DNA of 64,000 nucleotides from Progne subis subis (GCA_022316685.1 JAKJHU010000534.1:1-64000); one strand, 5' to 3'; positions 20,552-33,728 are shown, counted from the first letter of the stretch. The notes: generated from the sequence alone by a model not told the origin. Translations and numbers: made by a program.

Positions 20552-20863
20552 ATGGCCCATACCGGACTCTTGGGAGGGATCGTACTGATGATGTTCATAA
20601 AGCACACCTACGAAACAAAAGCCTGTGCTAACTGCTACCATCCAGTGTACGATGGAGAGCATCTTAGATCCTTATTCAGGGTCCATACTAACGTGAACCC
20701 AAACTGCTTTGACCACTCCCAGTTGAATACTTGCCAAGAGGATGGAAAAGTTTATTGGACCACAGCTAGTTATGCACAGCGCCTGTTTGGGGAATGTCCT
20801 ATAGGAGATACTGGGTTATGCTTTGACAAATTGATGCGAGCTAAAGCTCGATCAAAGAAATAG
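20552..20863 (+). CDS. Short env-like frame of ERV1 (signal peptide plus N-terminal surface-subunit-like domain)
   Basis: 103 codons from ATG 20552 to a TAG that overlaps the polypurine tract. Residues 6-16 are hydrophobic (a possible signal peptide), and the mature part has six cysteines (25, 28, 52, 61, 82, 90) and a basic tail. The order Asn-Cys-Phe...Cys...Tyr-Trp...Cys-Pro...Cys recalls the N-terminal receptor-binding part of class I ERV surface subunits; this family assignment is inference. There is no fusion peptide, transmembrane subunit or anchor, so any product would be small and possibly secreted. The frame is fully open in both ERV1 and ERV2, with four differing residues, although gag and pol are broken in both. 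An upstream GTG would extend it to 20471, but the ATG agrees between copies. Confidence 0.55.
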   Translation: MAHTGLLGGIVLMMFIKHTYETKACANCYHPVYDGEHLRSLFRVHTNVNPNCFDHSQLNTCQEDGKVYWTTASYAQRLFGECPIGDTGLCFDKLMRAKARSKK

Positions 20864-20872
20864 AGGGGGGAG
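20862..20872 (+). other. ERV1 polypurine tract
   Basis: AGAGGGGGGAG immediately before the 3' LTR: the plus-strand primer for reverse transcription. It overlaps the stop codon of the env-like frame. Confidence 0.9.
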
Positions 20873-20873
20873 T

Positions 20874-21474
20874 TGTTATAAATAAATTCTATTCAAGAAA
20901 TCTGTTTTAGTTACTTAATTGTTAAGTAATTCCATTAAGATTGTTAATGCTATTTCTGTATAAAGAATTTGCCTTATTCCTGTTTTAATACCTTATTTAC
21001 TTGTTTGTTAATTAAGAATTCACCTTATTACCTGTATCTCTGCTCCCATTTGCCGGATAGTGTCTGAATATGCAAATAAAAAGAACGCTGGAATTCTGGG
21101 AACAACTCAAGAACAAGAGACTCTGAAAAGCAGGGAACCAAAGTAAAATCCAGGACTGTAGTCGCATTTTAGACTAGTGCAAGAAATACGGGGGTCCGCC
21201 GAAGCAGCTTCATTTAGTCGCTGTGACCTGAGAAGGAGTCCCCCATCGCTGGACGACCCCTGATCAGCGACGCAAAAGGGACTCCCCGGCAAGGGAAAAA
21301 GCCCGTGAGGGGGGGTGGGAGTCCCCAGCTTTGCTGTGAAGCGAAGCTGTGTGTACCTCCTCCTCCACGTTGCCAAGGGAGCAAGCAAGCTCTCCCCCAA
21401 GGCCAAGCTTGATAATAAAGAAACATACAAAACCAGCAAGTCTCTGACTCTCTATTATATTTTTTTCCAGAACA
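20874..21474 (+). repeat. ERV1 3' LTR
   Basis: 601 bp with the same TG...CA ends and no difference from the 5' LTR found by eye, indicating a recent insertion. Confidence 0.95.
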
Positions 21475-21478
21475 GTTT
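21475..21478 (+). repeat. Target-site duplication GTTT, right of ERV1
   Basis: The second copy of GTTT. After it the unit resumes with GGACCTACAAG exactly as in uninterrupted units. Confidence 0.9.
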
Positions 21479-24327
21479 GGACCTACAAGAAGTCCCCCAG
21501 AAGTCCTAAACATCCCCCAGATTTCCCCCCTGGAAGTCCAAAACCCCCTCAGAACTTCCCAGGACCGCTCTGTGTCCACAGCACTGTCCCGAAGCTCAAC
21601 CTGGCCTCGGGGACAGGGAGAGAAGGGAGGCAAAAAAGAACGTGCCCAAAAATACCCGCCCAAAAACCTCTAAAAGAAATGCCCCAAAAGACCCCCAAGC
21701 GCAACTACCGCAACCCTGCCACTCACCAAATTCGAACCAAAAAAGCCTTCGTGCTAGGCTATATTTTAAATTTTAGTATTTATTATGTTTATCATTATCG
21801 TTTCTGTTTTATAGCTGTACCTATGTATATTATAGATACCATAATTCACATAGCATGTCGTGATAGAGATTGTATTTATTTATATTGCTGATATTATTTT
21901 TCATATTTTACATTTCACTTTTTATTAATTATACTTTCCTATTTTTCTATTGATTTTTAAAATTTTCTCTTTGTTTATATGTTAAACGACATTTTAAACT
22001 ATACAAATTCATTAACCTGACGCATCAGAACTACAATCAATTCGAATTAAATGAGCCTGCTTTTCTAAAGGGTAAAGATTTCATTCTCATTAAAATAATA
22101 TTGGCAGATGTTCTCTTTCTGTGGTTTTTTTCGGGGGGGGGGGGAGTGTTTTTTGTGTGGAGGGTTTTTTTGGTTGGGTTTTTTTTTGGTGGTTTGTGGG
22201 TTTTTTTGTTTTGGGGTTTTTTTTGGTTGTTTGCTTTGTTTTGGATTTCTTTCTGACTAAACAATGAGGTTTGGAGACTTCCAGAATAAAAAAATCTACT
22301 TTCTTTTATTGCTGCCTCTGAAATACACCCCGACATCAAGTGACTGCTGCTAACACTGTTCATGGATAGAATGAGACCTCTTAGGGTATAAAAGGAAAAG
22401 ATGGCACCTGGCGTTTACAGCTTTCTCCCTTCGGGTTCTTCAATGGAATAGAAAATACAGAGGTTTTGCTCTCACTCCCGATTCTATCCAGGCCTTCGGT
22501 GGGTGGCCACGGATGTAATTTTTCACCTTCTTTGTTGCCAGCAGCCAACCTGCCACAAACTTGGGGTAAAAAAGGGTAAGGAAAAGGAAAAAGAAAAAAA
22601 GAAAACACGAATTAAAATAAAATAAAATAAAACATTTTAAAATACAATAAGAGTTATTAAAAAGAAAAAAAAGTATATAAAAATATATATAAAATAAAAT
22701 AAAAAGGAAAATAAAAATTAAACAATATTTTAAAAATTAAAAGAAACTTTAAAATAATAAAAACAAAAGTAAAAATAAAAACAAATAAAATAAAATTATA
22801 AAGCTTGAAGAAATAAAAGAGAAAACCTTTTTAAAATACAAACAAAAAAATTACATGAATAAATAAAACTCGATAAAATAAAAGAGAATTAAAACAATTG
22901 CTAAAGTCAAAAAGTAAAATAAATAATGATATAAAAATAAATGCAGCTGGGAGGAAAACTTCCAAAAAAACCACCTCAGAACAGTCCAATGTCCAGCAAA
23001 TCCCCCGAACCTCCCCTGGAAACCTCCCCCCGCCTGAAACCCCAAATTCCCATTCTTAGTCCCCCATATCTCGCCTTGAGAATCCCCCAAACCCTCCTCA
23101 TATGCCCAAAAATTTCCACTCAAGCCCCAAATTCCCCTCTTGAAGCTCCAAATTCCCCCCCTAAACTCCCCCTCGATTCCCCAAAATGCCCTCGGGAACC
23201 CCCAAGTCCTCCCCGGGACCCTCCCAATTCCCTCCTGAACCCCCACATTTCCACCCCCAAACCCTCACAATTTTTCCTCTTAACCCCCGAGCCCCCGAGC
23301 CCCCAGATTTCTCCTGCAAATTCACCTCTGGGTCTCTTCCTCCTCCGGCAGCGGCCGGGGCCCCCGCCGGCACTGCAGGCAGCGCGGCCAAACCCAGAAT
23401 CCAGGCCCCCCAGCGCCCCCCAAACCTCAGAATCCAAGTCCCACTCAGGACTGCCCTCATGAGCCACGAGCCTCCTCGGGAGACACCGAAATCAGGGAAG
23501 GGAGTGGGGGACCCCGGGGGGAATTCGGGATCCGCCAAAAATCGGAGAGGGGAGAAAACATGGCAGAGGAAATTTTGGGCCGGGGGGGGGGGGGATGGGA
23601 CGGGATGCGGCCAAGGGGAATTGAAGGGATCCAGGTAAGAATTCCGGGGTTTGCGGGGGACGAGGAGGACCGGAAACGCCCCTCAGCCACGCAGAAACCC
23701 ATAGAGATAAGGGGTGGCGGACCAGAAACGCCCCCGCCCTCTCGGAATCATCGAGATAGCAAAGAGGGGCACCGGAATGCCGCTCCGCCACGCAGAAAAA
23801 CCATAGAGATACGGAGTGGCGGACCGGAAACGCCCCCCGCCCTCTCGGAATCATCGAGATAGCGAAGAGGGGCACCGGAATGCCGCTCCGCCACGCAGAA
23901 AAACCATAGAGATATGGAGGGGCGGACCGGAAACGCCCCCCGCCCGATCGGAATAATACACTTATTCCCTCGGAGGACCGGGACTCCCCTTCGCCACGCG
24001 GAAATCATAGCGATGGCGGCTGGAGGACCGGAGCTGTGCAGCTGCAGGTGCTTCCTGTCATGATTTCCCAACTGAGCCCCCCTGCTCCCGCACGTCTAGG
24101 GGCTATGGCATCCTCGCCGACCTCGTGGGAAGGTGCCAGCGCAGGGAGCCCTGAGGGGCGAGCCCCAATAAAGGCGCTGGGAGCCCCCAGAAATCCGAAT
24201 TTGGGGAGGGGGACACGGGATGGGACAAAAGTCAAGTTCGTTTGTTGGTAGTTTTTTGAGGGGTTTATTGGGGGGGCGGGGGGGGGGGGGGGGAGGTGAG
24301 TCCTGACGCCCTCAGCTCCCCTCTTTT
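21475..24327 (+). repeat. Macrosatellite unit 5, right arm
   Basis: The remainder of unit 5. Without ERV1 and one GTTT the unit would be about 2907 bp. Private variants include CGACATTTTAAAC near 21987 and GGGATGCGGCC near 23602. TATA box at 22387-22395. No gene is visible. Confidence 0.94.
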
Positions 24328-27239
24328 TTGGCCACGATGACAACAGCAGACAGAATCAGACCTGAAAGGGAAAGGGGAGAGGTTTGGACCTACAAGAAGT
24401 CCCCCAGAAGTCCTAAACATCCCCCAGATTTCCCCCCTGGAAGTCCAAAACCCCCTCAGAACTTCCCAGGACCGCTCTGTGTCCACAGCACTGTCCCGAA
24501 GCTCAACCTGGCCTCGGGGACAGGGAGAGAAGGGAGGCAAAAAAGAACGTGCCCAAAAATACCCGCCCAAAAACCTCTAAAAGAAATGCCCCAAAAGACC
24601 CCCAAGCGCAACTACCGCAACCCTGCCACTCGCCAAATTCGAACCAAAAAAGCCTTCGTGCTAGGCTATATTTTAAATTTTAGTATTTATTATGTTTATA
24701 TTTATCATTATCGTTTCTGTTTTATAGCTGTACCTATGTATATTATAGATACCATAATTCACATAGCATGTCGTGATAGAGATTGTATTTATTTATATTG
24801 CTGATATTATTTTTCATATGTTACATTTCACTTTTTATTAATTATACTTTCCTATTTTTCTATTGATTTTTAAAATTTTCTCTTTGTTTATATGTTAAAC
24901 GACGTTTTAAACTATACAAATTCATTAACCTGACGCATCAGAACTACAATCAATTCGAATTAAATGAGCCTGCTTTTCTAAAGGGTAAAGATTTCATTCT
25001 CATTAAAATAATATTGGCAGATGTTCTCTTTCTGTGGTTTTTTTCGGGGGGGGGGGGAGTGTTTTTTGTGTGGAGGGTTTTTTTGGTTGGGTTTTTTTTG
25101 GTGGTTTGTGGGTTTTTTTGTTTTGGGGGTTTTTTTTGGTTGTTTGCTTTGTTTTGGATTTCTTTCTGACTAAACAATGAGGTTTGGAGACTTCCAGAAT
25201 AAAAAATCTACTTTCTTTTATTGCTGCCTCTGAAATACACCCCGACATCAAGTGACTGCTGCTAACACTGTTCATGGATAGAATGAGACCTCTTAGGGTA
25301 TAAAAGGAAAAGATGGCACCTGGCGTTTACAGCTTTCTCCCTTCGGGTTCTTCAATGGAATAGAAAATACAGAGGTTTTGCTCTCACTCCCGATTCTATC
25401 CAGGCCTTCGGTGGGTGGCCACGGATGTAATTTTTCACCTTCTTTGTTGCCAGCAGCCAACCTGCCACAAACTTGGGGTAAAAAAGGGTAAGGAAAAGGA
25501 AAAAGAAAAAAAGAAAACACGAATTAAAATAAAATAAAATAAAACATTTTAAAATACAATAAGAGTTATTAAAAAGAAAAAAAAGTATATATAAATATAT
25601 ATAAAATAAAATAAAAAGGAAAATAAAAATTAAACAATATTTAAAAAATTAAAAGAAACTTTAAAATAATAAAAACAAAAGTAAAAATAAAAACAAATAA
25701 AATAAAATTATAAAGCTTGAAGAAATAAAAGAGAAAACCTTTTTAAAATACAAACAAAAAAATTACATGAATAAATAAAACTCGATAAAATAAAAGAGAA
25801 TTAAAACAATTGCTAAAGTCAAAAAGTAAAATAAATAATGATATAAAAATAAATGCAGCTGGGAGGAAAACTTCCAAAAAAACCACCTCAGAACAGTCCA
25901 ATGTCCAGCAAATCCCCCGAACCTCCCCTGGAAACCTCCCCCCGCCTGAAACCCCAAATTCCCATTCTTAGTCCCCCATATCTCGCCTTGAGAATCCCCC
26001 AAACCCTCCTCATATGCCCAAAAATTTCCACTCAAGCCCCAAATTCCCCTCTTGAAGCTCCAAATTCCCCCCCTAAACTCCCCCTCGATTCCCCAAAATG
26101 CCCTCGGGAACCCCCAAGTCCTCCCCGGGACCCTCCCAATTCCCTCCTGAACCCCCACATTTCCACCCCCAAACCCTCACAATTTTTCCTCTTAACCCCC
26201 GAGCCCCCGAGCCCCCAGATTTCTCCTGCAAATTCACCTCTGGGTCTCTTCCTCCTCCGGCAGCGGCCGGGGCCCCCGCCGGCACTGCAGGCAGCGCGGC
26301 CAAACCCAGAATCCAGGCCCCCCAGCGCCCCCCAAACCTCAGAATCCAAGTCCCACTCAGGACTGCCCTCATGAGCCACGAGCCTCCTCGGGAGACACCG
26401 AAATCAGGGAAGGGAGTGGGGGACCCCGGGGGGAATTCGGGATCCGCCAAAAATCGGAGAGGGGAGAAAACATGGCAGAGGAAATTTTGGGGCGGGGGGG
26501 GGGGGGGATGGGACGGGACGCGGCCAAGGGGAATTGAAGGGATCCAGGTAAGAATTCCGGGGTTTGCGGGGGACGAGGAGGACCGGAAACGCCCCTCAGC
26601 CACGCAGAAACCCATAGAGATAAGGGGTGGCGGACCAGAAACGCCCCCGCCCTCTCGGAATCATCGAGATAGCAAAGAGGGGCACCGGAATGCCGCTCCG
26701 CCACGCAGAAAAACCATAGAGATACGGAGTGGCGGACCGGAAACGCCCCCCGCCCTCTCGGAATCATCGAGATAGCGAAGAGGGGCACCGGAATGCCGCT
26801 CCGCCACGCAGAAAAACCACAGAGATATGGAGGGGCGGACCGGAAACGCCCCCCGCCCGATCGGAATAATACACTTATTCCCTCGGAGGACCGGGACTCC
26901 CCTTCGCCACGCGGAAATCATAGCGATGGCGGCTGGAGGACCGGAGCTGTGCAGCTGCAGGTGCTTCCTGTCATGATTTCCCAACTGAGCCCCCCTGCTC
27001 CCGCACGTCTAGGGGCTATGGCATCCTCGCCGACCTCGTGGGAAGGTGCCAGCGCAGGGAGCCCTGAGGGGCGAGCCCCAATAAAGGCGCTGGGAGCCCC
27101 CAGAAATCCGAATTTGGGGAGGGGGACACGGGATGGGACAAAAGTCAAGTTGGTTTGTTGGTAGTTTTTTGAGGGGTTTATTGGGGGGGCGGGGGGGGGG
27201 GGGGGAGGTGAGTCCTGACGCCCTCAGCTCCCCTCTTTT
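24328..27239 (+). repeat. Macrosatellite unit 6
   Basis: A full unit of 2912 bp, nearly identical to unit 7. CATATGTTAC type in the AT-rich block, CAAGTTGGTTTG at its right end. TATA box at 25299-25307. No gene is visible. Confidence 0.95.
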
Positions 27240-30151
27240 TTGGCCACGATGACAACAGCAGACAGAATCAGACCTGAAAGGGAAAGGGGAGAGGTTTGGA
27301 CCTACAAGAAGTCCCCCAGAAGTCCTAAACATCCCCCAGATTTCCCCCCTGGAAGTCCAAAACCCCCTCAGAACTTCCCAGGACCGCTCTGTGTCCACAG
27401 CACTGTCCCGAAGCTCAACCTGGCCTCGGGGACAGGGAGAGAAGGGAGGCAAAAAAGAACGTGCCCAAAAATACCCGCCCAAAAACCTCTAAAAGAAATG
27501 CCCCAAAAGACCCCCAAGCGCAACTACCGCAACCCTGCCACTCGCCAAATTCGAACCAAAAAAGCCTTCGTGCTAGGCTATATTTTAAATTTTAGTATTT
27601 ATTATGTTTATATTTATCATTATCGTTTCTGTTTTATAGCTGTACCTATGTATATTATAGATACCATAATTCACATAGCATGTCGTGATAGAGATTGTAT
27701 TTATTTATATTGCTGATATTATTTTTCATATGTTACATTTCACTTTTTATTAATTATACTTTCCTATTTTTCTATTGATTTTTAAAATTTTCTCTTTGTT
27801 TATATGTTAAACGACGTTTTAAACTATACAAATTCATTAACCTGACGCATCAGAACTACAATCAATTCGAATTAAATGAGCCTGCTTTTCTAAAGGGTAA
27901 AGATTTCATTCTCATTAAAATAATATTGGCAGATGTTCTCTTTCTGTGGTTTTTTTCGGGGGGGGGGGGGAGTGTTTTTTGTGTGGAGGGTTTTTTTGGT
28001 TGGGTTTTTTTTGGTGGTTTGTGGGTTTTTTTGTTTTGGGGGTTTTTTTTGGTTGTTTGCTTTGTTTTGGATTTCTTTCTGACTAAACAATGAGGTTTGG
28101 AGACTTCCAGAATAAAAAATCTACTTTCTTTTATTGCTGCCTCTGAAATACACCCCGACATCAAGTGACTGCTGCTAACACTGTTCATGGATAGAATGAG
28201 ACCTCTTAGGGTATAAAAGGAAAAGATGGCACCTGGCGTTTACAGCTTTCTCCCTTCGGGTTCTTCAATGGAATAGAAAATACAGAGGTTTTGCTCTCAC
28301 TCCCGATTCTATCCAGGCCTTCGGTGGGTGGCCACGGATGTAATTTTTCACCTTCTTTGTTGCCAGCAGCCAACCTGCCACAAACTTGGGGTAAAAAAGG
28401 GTAAGGAAAAGGAAAAAGAAAAAAAGAAAACACGAATTAAAATAAAATAAAATAAAACATTTTAAAATACAATAAGAGTTATTAAAAAGAAAAAAAAGTA
28501 TATATAAATATATATAAAATAAAATAAAAAGGAAAATAAAAATTAAACAATATTTAAAAAATTAAAAGAAACTTTAAAATAATAAAAACAAAAGTAAAAA
28601 TAAAAACAAATAAAATAAAATTATAAAGCTTGAAGAAATAAAAGAGAAAACCTTTTTAAAATACAAACAAAAAAATTACATGAATAAATAAAACTCGATA
28701 AAATAAAGAGAATTAAAACAATTGCTAAAGTCAAAAAGTAAAATAAATAATGATATAAAAATAAATGCAGCTGGGAGGAAAACTTCCAAAAAAACCACCT
28801 CAGAACAGTCCAATGTCCAGCAAATCCCCCGAACCTCCCCTGGAAACCTCCCCCCGCCTGAAACCCCAAATTCCCATTCTTAGTCCCCCATATCTCGCCT
28901 TGAGAATCCCCCAAACCCTCCTCATATGCCCAAAAATTTCCACTCAAGCCCCAAATTCCCCTCTTGAAGCTCCAAATTCCCCCCCTAAACTCCCCCTCGA
29001 TTCCCCAAAATGCCCTCGGGAACCCCCAAGTCCTCCCCGGGACCCTCCCAATTCCCTCCTGAACCCCCACATTTCCACCCCCAAACCCTCACAATTTTTC
29101 CTCTTAACCCCCGAGCCCCCGAGCCCCCAGATTTCTCCTGCAAATTCACCTCTGGGTCTCTTCCTCCTCCGGCAGCGGCCGGGGCCCCCGCCGGCACTGC
29201 AGGCAGCGCGGCCAAACCCAGAATCCAGGCCCCCCAGCGCCCCCCAAACCTCAGAATCCAAGTCCCACTCAGGACTGCCCTCATGAGCCACGAGCCTCCT
29301 CGGGAGACACCGAAATCAGGGAAGGGAGTGGGGGACCCCGGGGGGAATTCGGGATCCGCCAAAAATCGGAGAGGGGAGAAAACATGGCAGAGGAAATTTT
29401 GGGGCGGGGGGGGGGGGGATGGGACGGGACGCGGCCAAGGGGAATTGAAGGGATCCAGGTAAGAATTCCGGGGTTTGCGGGGGACGAGGAGGACCGGAAA
29501 CGCCCCTCAGCCACGCAGAAACCCATAGAGATAAGGGGTGGCGGACCAGAAACGCCCCCGCCCTCTCGGAATCATCGAGATAGCAAAGAGGGGCACCGGA
29601 ATGCCGCTCCGCCACGCAGAAAAACCATAGAGATACGGAGTGGCGGACCGGAAACGCCCCCCGCCCTCTCGGAATCATCGAGATAGCGAAGAGGGGCACC
29701 GGAATGCCGCTCCGCCACGCAGAAAAACCACAGAGATATGGAGGGGCGGACCGGAAACGCCCCCCGCCCGATCGGAATAATACACTTATTCCCTCGGAGG
29801 ACCGGGACTCCCCTTCGCCACGCGGAAATCATAGCGATGGCGGCTGGAGGACCGGAGCTGTGCAGCTGCAGGTGCTTCCTGTCATGATTTCCCAACTGAG
29901 CCCCCCTGCTCCCGCACGTCTAGGGGCTATGGCATCCTCGCCGACCTCGTGGGAAGGTGCCAGCGCAGGGAGCCCTGAGGGGCGAGCCCCAATAAAGGCG
30001 CTGGGAGCCCCCAGAAATCCGAATTTGGGGAGGGGGACACGGGATGGGACAAAAGTCAAGTTGGTTTGTTGGTAGTTTTTTGAGGGGTTTATTGGGGGGG
30101 CGGGGGGGGGGGGGGGGAGGTGAGTCCTGACGCCCTCAGCTCCCCTCTTTT
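27240..30151 (+). repeat. Macrosatellite unit 7
   Basis: A full unit of 2912 bp. It has a one-base deletion in the A-rich tract near 28705 (AAATAAAGAG where others read AAATAAAAGAG). TATA box at 28212-28220. No gene is visible. Confidence 0.95.
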
Positions 30152-32148
30152 TTGGCCACGATGACAACAGCAGACAGAATCAGACCTGAAAGGGAAAGGG
30201 GAGAGGTTTGGACCTACAAGAAGTCCCCCAGAAGTCCTAAACATCCCCCAGATTTCCCCCCTGGAAGTCCAAAACCCCCTCAGAACTTCCCAGGACCGCT
30301 CTGTGTCCACAGCACTGTCCCGAAGCTCAACCTGGCCTCGGGGACAGGGAGAGAAGGGAGGCAAAAAAGAACGTGCCCAAAAATACCCGCCCAAAAACCT
30401 CTAAAAGAAATGCCCCAAAAGACCCCCAAGCGCAACTACCGCAACCCTGCCACTCGCCAAATTCGAACCAAAAAAGCCTTCGTGCTAGGCTATATTTTAA
30501 ATTTTAGTATTTATTATGTTTATATTTATCATTATCGTTTCTGTTTTATAGCTGTACCTATGTATATTATAGATACCATAATTCACATAGCATGTCGTGA
30601 TAGAGATTGTATTTATTTATATTGCTGATATTATTTTTCATATGTTACATTTCACTTTTTATTAATTATACTTTCCTATTTTTCTATTGATTTTTAAAAT
30701 TTTCTCTTTGTTTATATGTTAAACGACGTTTTAAACTATACAAATTCATTAACCTGACGCATCAGAACTACAATCAATTCGAATTAAATGAGCCTGCTTT
30801 TCTAAAGGGTAAAGATTTCATTCTCATTAAAATAATATTGGCAGATGTTCTCTTTCTGTGGTTTTTTTCGGGGGGGGGGGGAGTGTTTTTTGTGTGGAGG
30901 GTTTTTTTGGTTGGGTTTTTTTTGGTGGTTTGTGGGTTTTTTTGTTTTGGGGGTTTTTTTTGGTTGTTTGCTTTGTTTTGGATTTCTTTCTGACTAAACA
31001 ATGAGGTTTGGAGACTTCCAGAATAAAAAATCTACTTTCTTTTATTGCTGCCTCTGAAATACACCCCGACATCAAGTGACTGCTGCTAACACTGTTCATG
31101 GATAGAATGAGACCTCTTAGGGTATAAAAGGAAAAGATGGCACCTGGCGTTTACAGCTTTCTCCCTTCGGGTTCTTCAATGGAATAGAAAATACAGAGGT
31201 TTTGCTCTCACTCCCGATTCTATCCAGGCCTTCGGTGGGTGGCCACGGATGTAATTTTTCACCTTCTTTGTTGCCAGCAGCCAACCTGCCACAAACTTGG
31301 GGTAAAAAAGGGTAAGGAAAAGGAAAAAGAAAAAAAGAAAACACGAATTAAAATAAAATAAAATAAAACATTTTAAAATACAATAAGAGTTATTAAAAAG
31401 AAAAAAAAGTATATATAAATATATATAAAATAAAATAAAAAGGAAAATAAAAATTAAACAATATTTAAAAATTAAAAGAAACTTTAAAATAATAAAAACA
31501 AAAGTAAAAATAAAAACAAATAAAATAAAATTATAAAGCTTGAAGAAATAAAAGAGAAAACCTTTTTAAAATACAAACAAAAAAATTACATGAATAAATA
31601 AAACTCGATAAAATAAAAGAGAATTAAAACAATTGCTAAAGTCAAAAAGTAAAATAAATAATGATATAAAAATAAATGCAGCTGGGAGGAAAACTTCCAA
31701 AAAAACCACCTCAGAACAGTCCAATGTCCAGCAAATCCCCCGAACCTCCCCTGGAAACCTCCCCCCGCCTGAAACCCCAAATTCCCATTCTTAGTCCCCC
31801 ATATCTCGCCTTGAGAATCCCCCAAACCCTCCTCATATGCCCAAAAATTTCCACTCAAGCCCCAAATTCCCCTCTTGAAGCTCCAAATTCCCCCCCTAAA
31901 CTCCCCCTCGATTCCCCAAAATGCCCTCGGGAACCCCCAAGTCCTCCCCGGGACCCTCCCAATTCCCTCCTGAACCCCCACATTTCCACCCCCAAACCCT
32001 CACAATTTTTCCTCTTAACCCCCGAGCCCCCGAGCCCCCAGATTTCTCCTGCAAATTCACCTCTGGGTCTCTTCCTCCTCCGGCAGCGGCCGGGGCCCCC
32101 GCCGGCACTGCAGGCAGCGCGGCCAAACCCAGAATCCAGGCCCCCCAG
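30152..32148 (+). repeat. Macrosatellite unit 8, left arm
   Basis: The first 1997 bp of unit 8, ending at CCAGGCCCCCCAG in the C-rich block, where ERV2 begins. TATA box at 31123-31131. No gene is visible. Confidence 0.94.
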
Positions 32149-32761
32149 TGTTCTGGAAAAAAATATAAAGAGAGTCAGAGACTTGCTGGTTTTGTATGTT
32201 TCTTTATTATCAAGCTTGGCCTTGGGGGAGAGCTTGCTTGCTCCCTTGGCAACGTGGAGGAGGAGGTACACACAGCTTCGCTTCACAGCAAAGCTGGGGA
32301 CTCCCACCCCCCCTCACGGGCTTTTTCCCTTGCCGGGGAGTCCGTTTCGCGTCGCTGATCAGGGGTCGTCCAGCGATGGGGGACTCCTTCTCAGGTCACG
32401 GCGACTAAATAAAGCTGCTTCGGCGGACCCCCGTATTTCTTGCACTAGTCTAAAATGCGACTACAGTCCTGGATTTTACTTTGGTTCCCTGCTTTTCAGA
32501 GTCTCTTGTTCTTGAGTTGTTCCCAGAATTCCAGCGTTCTTTTTATTTGCATATTCAGACACTATCCGGCAAATGGGAGCAGAGATACAGGTAATAAGGT
32601 GAATTCTTAATTAACAAACAAGTAAATAAGGTAATAAATCAGTATTAAAACAGGAATAAGGCAAATTCTTTATACAGAAATAGCATTAACAATCTTAATG
32701 GAATTACTTAACAATTAAGTAACTAAAACATAGATTTCTTGAATAGAATTTATTTATAACA
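32149..32761 (-). repeat. ERV2 3' LTR
   Basis: 613 bp, reading TGTTCTGG...TTTATAACA on the plus strand. It differs from the 5' LTR at ATATAAAGAG, GCGTCGCTG, CACGGCG, AATAAAGC, GTATTTC, ATGCGAC and CTTGAGTT, among others. Confidence 0.95.
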
Positions 32762-32773
32762 ACTCCCCCCTCT
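32762..32773 (-). other. ERV2 polypurine tract
   Basis: The minus strand reads AGAGGGGGGAGT just before the 3' LTR, as in ERV1. Confidence 0.9.
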
Positions 32774-33083
32774 ATTTCTTTGATCGAGCTTTAGCTCGCA
32801 TCAATTTGTCAAAGCATAACCAAGTATCTCCTATAGGACATTCCCCAAACAGGCGCTGTGCATAACTAGCTGTGGTCCAATAAACTTTTCCATCCTCTTG
32901 GCAAGTATTCAACTGGGAGTGGTCAAAGCAGTTTGGGTTCACGTTAGTATGGACCCTGAATAAGGATCTGAGATCCTCTCCATCGTACACTGGATGGTAG
33001 CAGTTAGCACAGGCTTTTGTTTCGTTGGTGTGCTTTATGAACATCACCAGTACGATCCCTCCCAAGAGTCCGGTATGGGCCAT
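32772..33083 (-). CDS. Short env-like frame of ERV2
   Basis: 103 codons, aligned without gaps to the frame in ERV1 (20552-20863). It has the same hydrophobic leader, six cysteines at the same positions, and the basic end. Four residues differ: Met14 to Val, Tyr20 to Asn, His37 to Asp, Gly88 to Trp (ERV1 to ERV2). The Tyr20 change creates Asn-Glu-Thr, a possible N-glycosylation site near the predicted mature N-terminus. The frame has stayed open in a copy whose gag and pol are heavily interrupted. Similarity to an N-terminal surface-subunit domain is inferred from the cysteine and Tyr-Trp pattern only. Confidence 0.55.
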   Translation of the reverse strand: MAHTGLLGGIVLVMFIKHTNETKACANCYHPVYDGEDLRSLFRVHTNVNPNCFDHSQLNTCQEDGKVYWTTASYAQRLFGECPIGDTWLCFDKLMRAKARSKK

Positions 33084-33219
33084 CCTTCCTGGATCTCTTG
33101 CTCCACCCGGCCTTGCCTCTTGGAGTGGAGAGGTCTCCTACAGAACCCACTTACATGCTTCCACTTCCCTTCCCTATTAATTTAGTTGCCCTTAGAGAAT
33201 GTTCTGTAGGAGATTTACT

Positions 33220-33650
33220 CTCTTTTTTTTTCTTCAAAAAAAAACTTTACACTCTTTTAATTTTTCTATTACTTAAATTTGTTCAAACTGCTACTTATAG
33301 AGCTTAACAACTTTTAAAATTAACAAAGAAAAAAATCTTAAACTTATTTAAATCACTATTTATAAAACCTAAACAATATTTAAACTTAATAACAAACCCT
33401 TATACTTCTTTCTATTACTTAAACTTATTTAAATTGCTATTCATAAAACTTACAATTTAAAAATTATTATTAAAAAAAACCCTTTAAACTTACTTAAAAT
33501 TCTTACTTATAAAAAAACCTTAAACTATATGTAAAATTAATACAAAAAAGAACTTGTACCTCTTTTTAATATAACTATTACTTAAACATATCTAAAATGG
33601 CTATTTACAAAAACTGACTTAGGTTTACAGAAATTAACCCTTATTGTGCC
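33220..33650 (-). repeat. AT-rich segment occupying the env position in ERV2
   Basis: The counterpart of the AT-rich segment in ERV1, with the same loosely repeated TTACTTAAACTTATTTAAA-like motifs, bounded by a run of about 14 C on the plus strand near 33650. No protein is visible. Confidence 0.75.
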
Positions 33651-33728
33651 CCCCCCCCCCCTTTTTTGAGTTCGTTGAATATGGGAGAGGCAACTGAAAC
33701 AAAAGGTTTTCACAGTCTCTGTTATCTC

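Larger units (their letters stand above)
12401..21474 (+). mobile_element. ERV1: class I (gammaretrovirus-like) provirus
   Basis: A 9074-bp provirus with LTRs starting TGTTATAA and ending CCAGAACA, flanked by GTTT on both sides. Order: 5' LTR, tRNA-Pro-type primer site, 1.4-kb leader, gag, pol with protease, reverse transcriptase, RNase H and integrase, an AT-rich segment in place of most of env, a short env-like frame, polypurine tract, 3' LTR. The class I assignment rests on the GTTT duplication, the proline primer site, the in-frame amber stop between gag and pol, one CCHC knuckle and the YVDD motif. Gag and pol are interrupted by single-base changes, so the copy as written is defective. 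It shares family and layout with ERV2. Confidence 0.93.
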
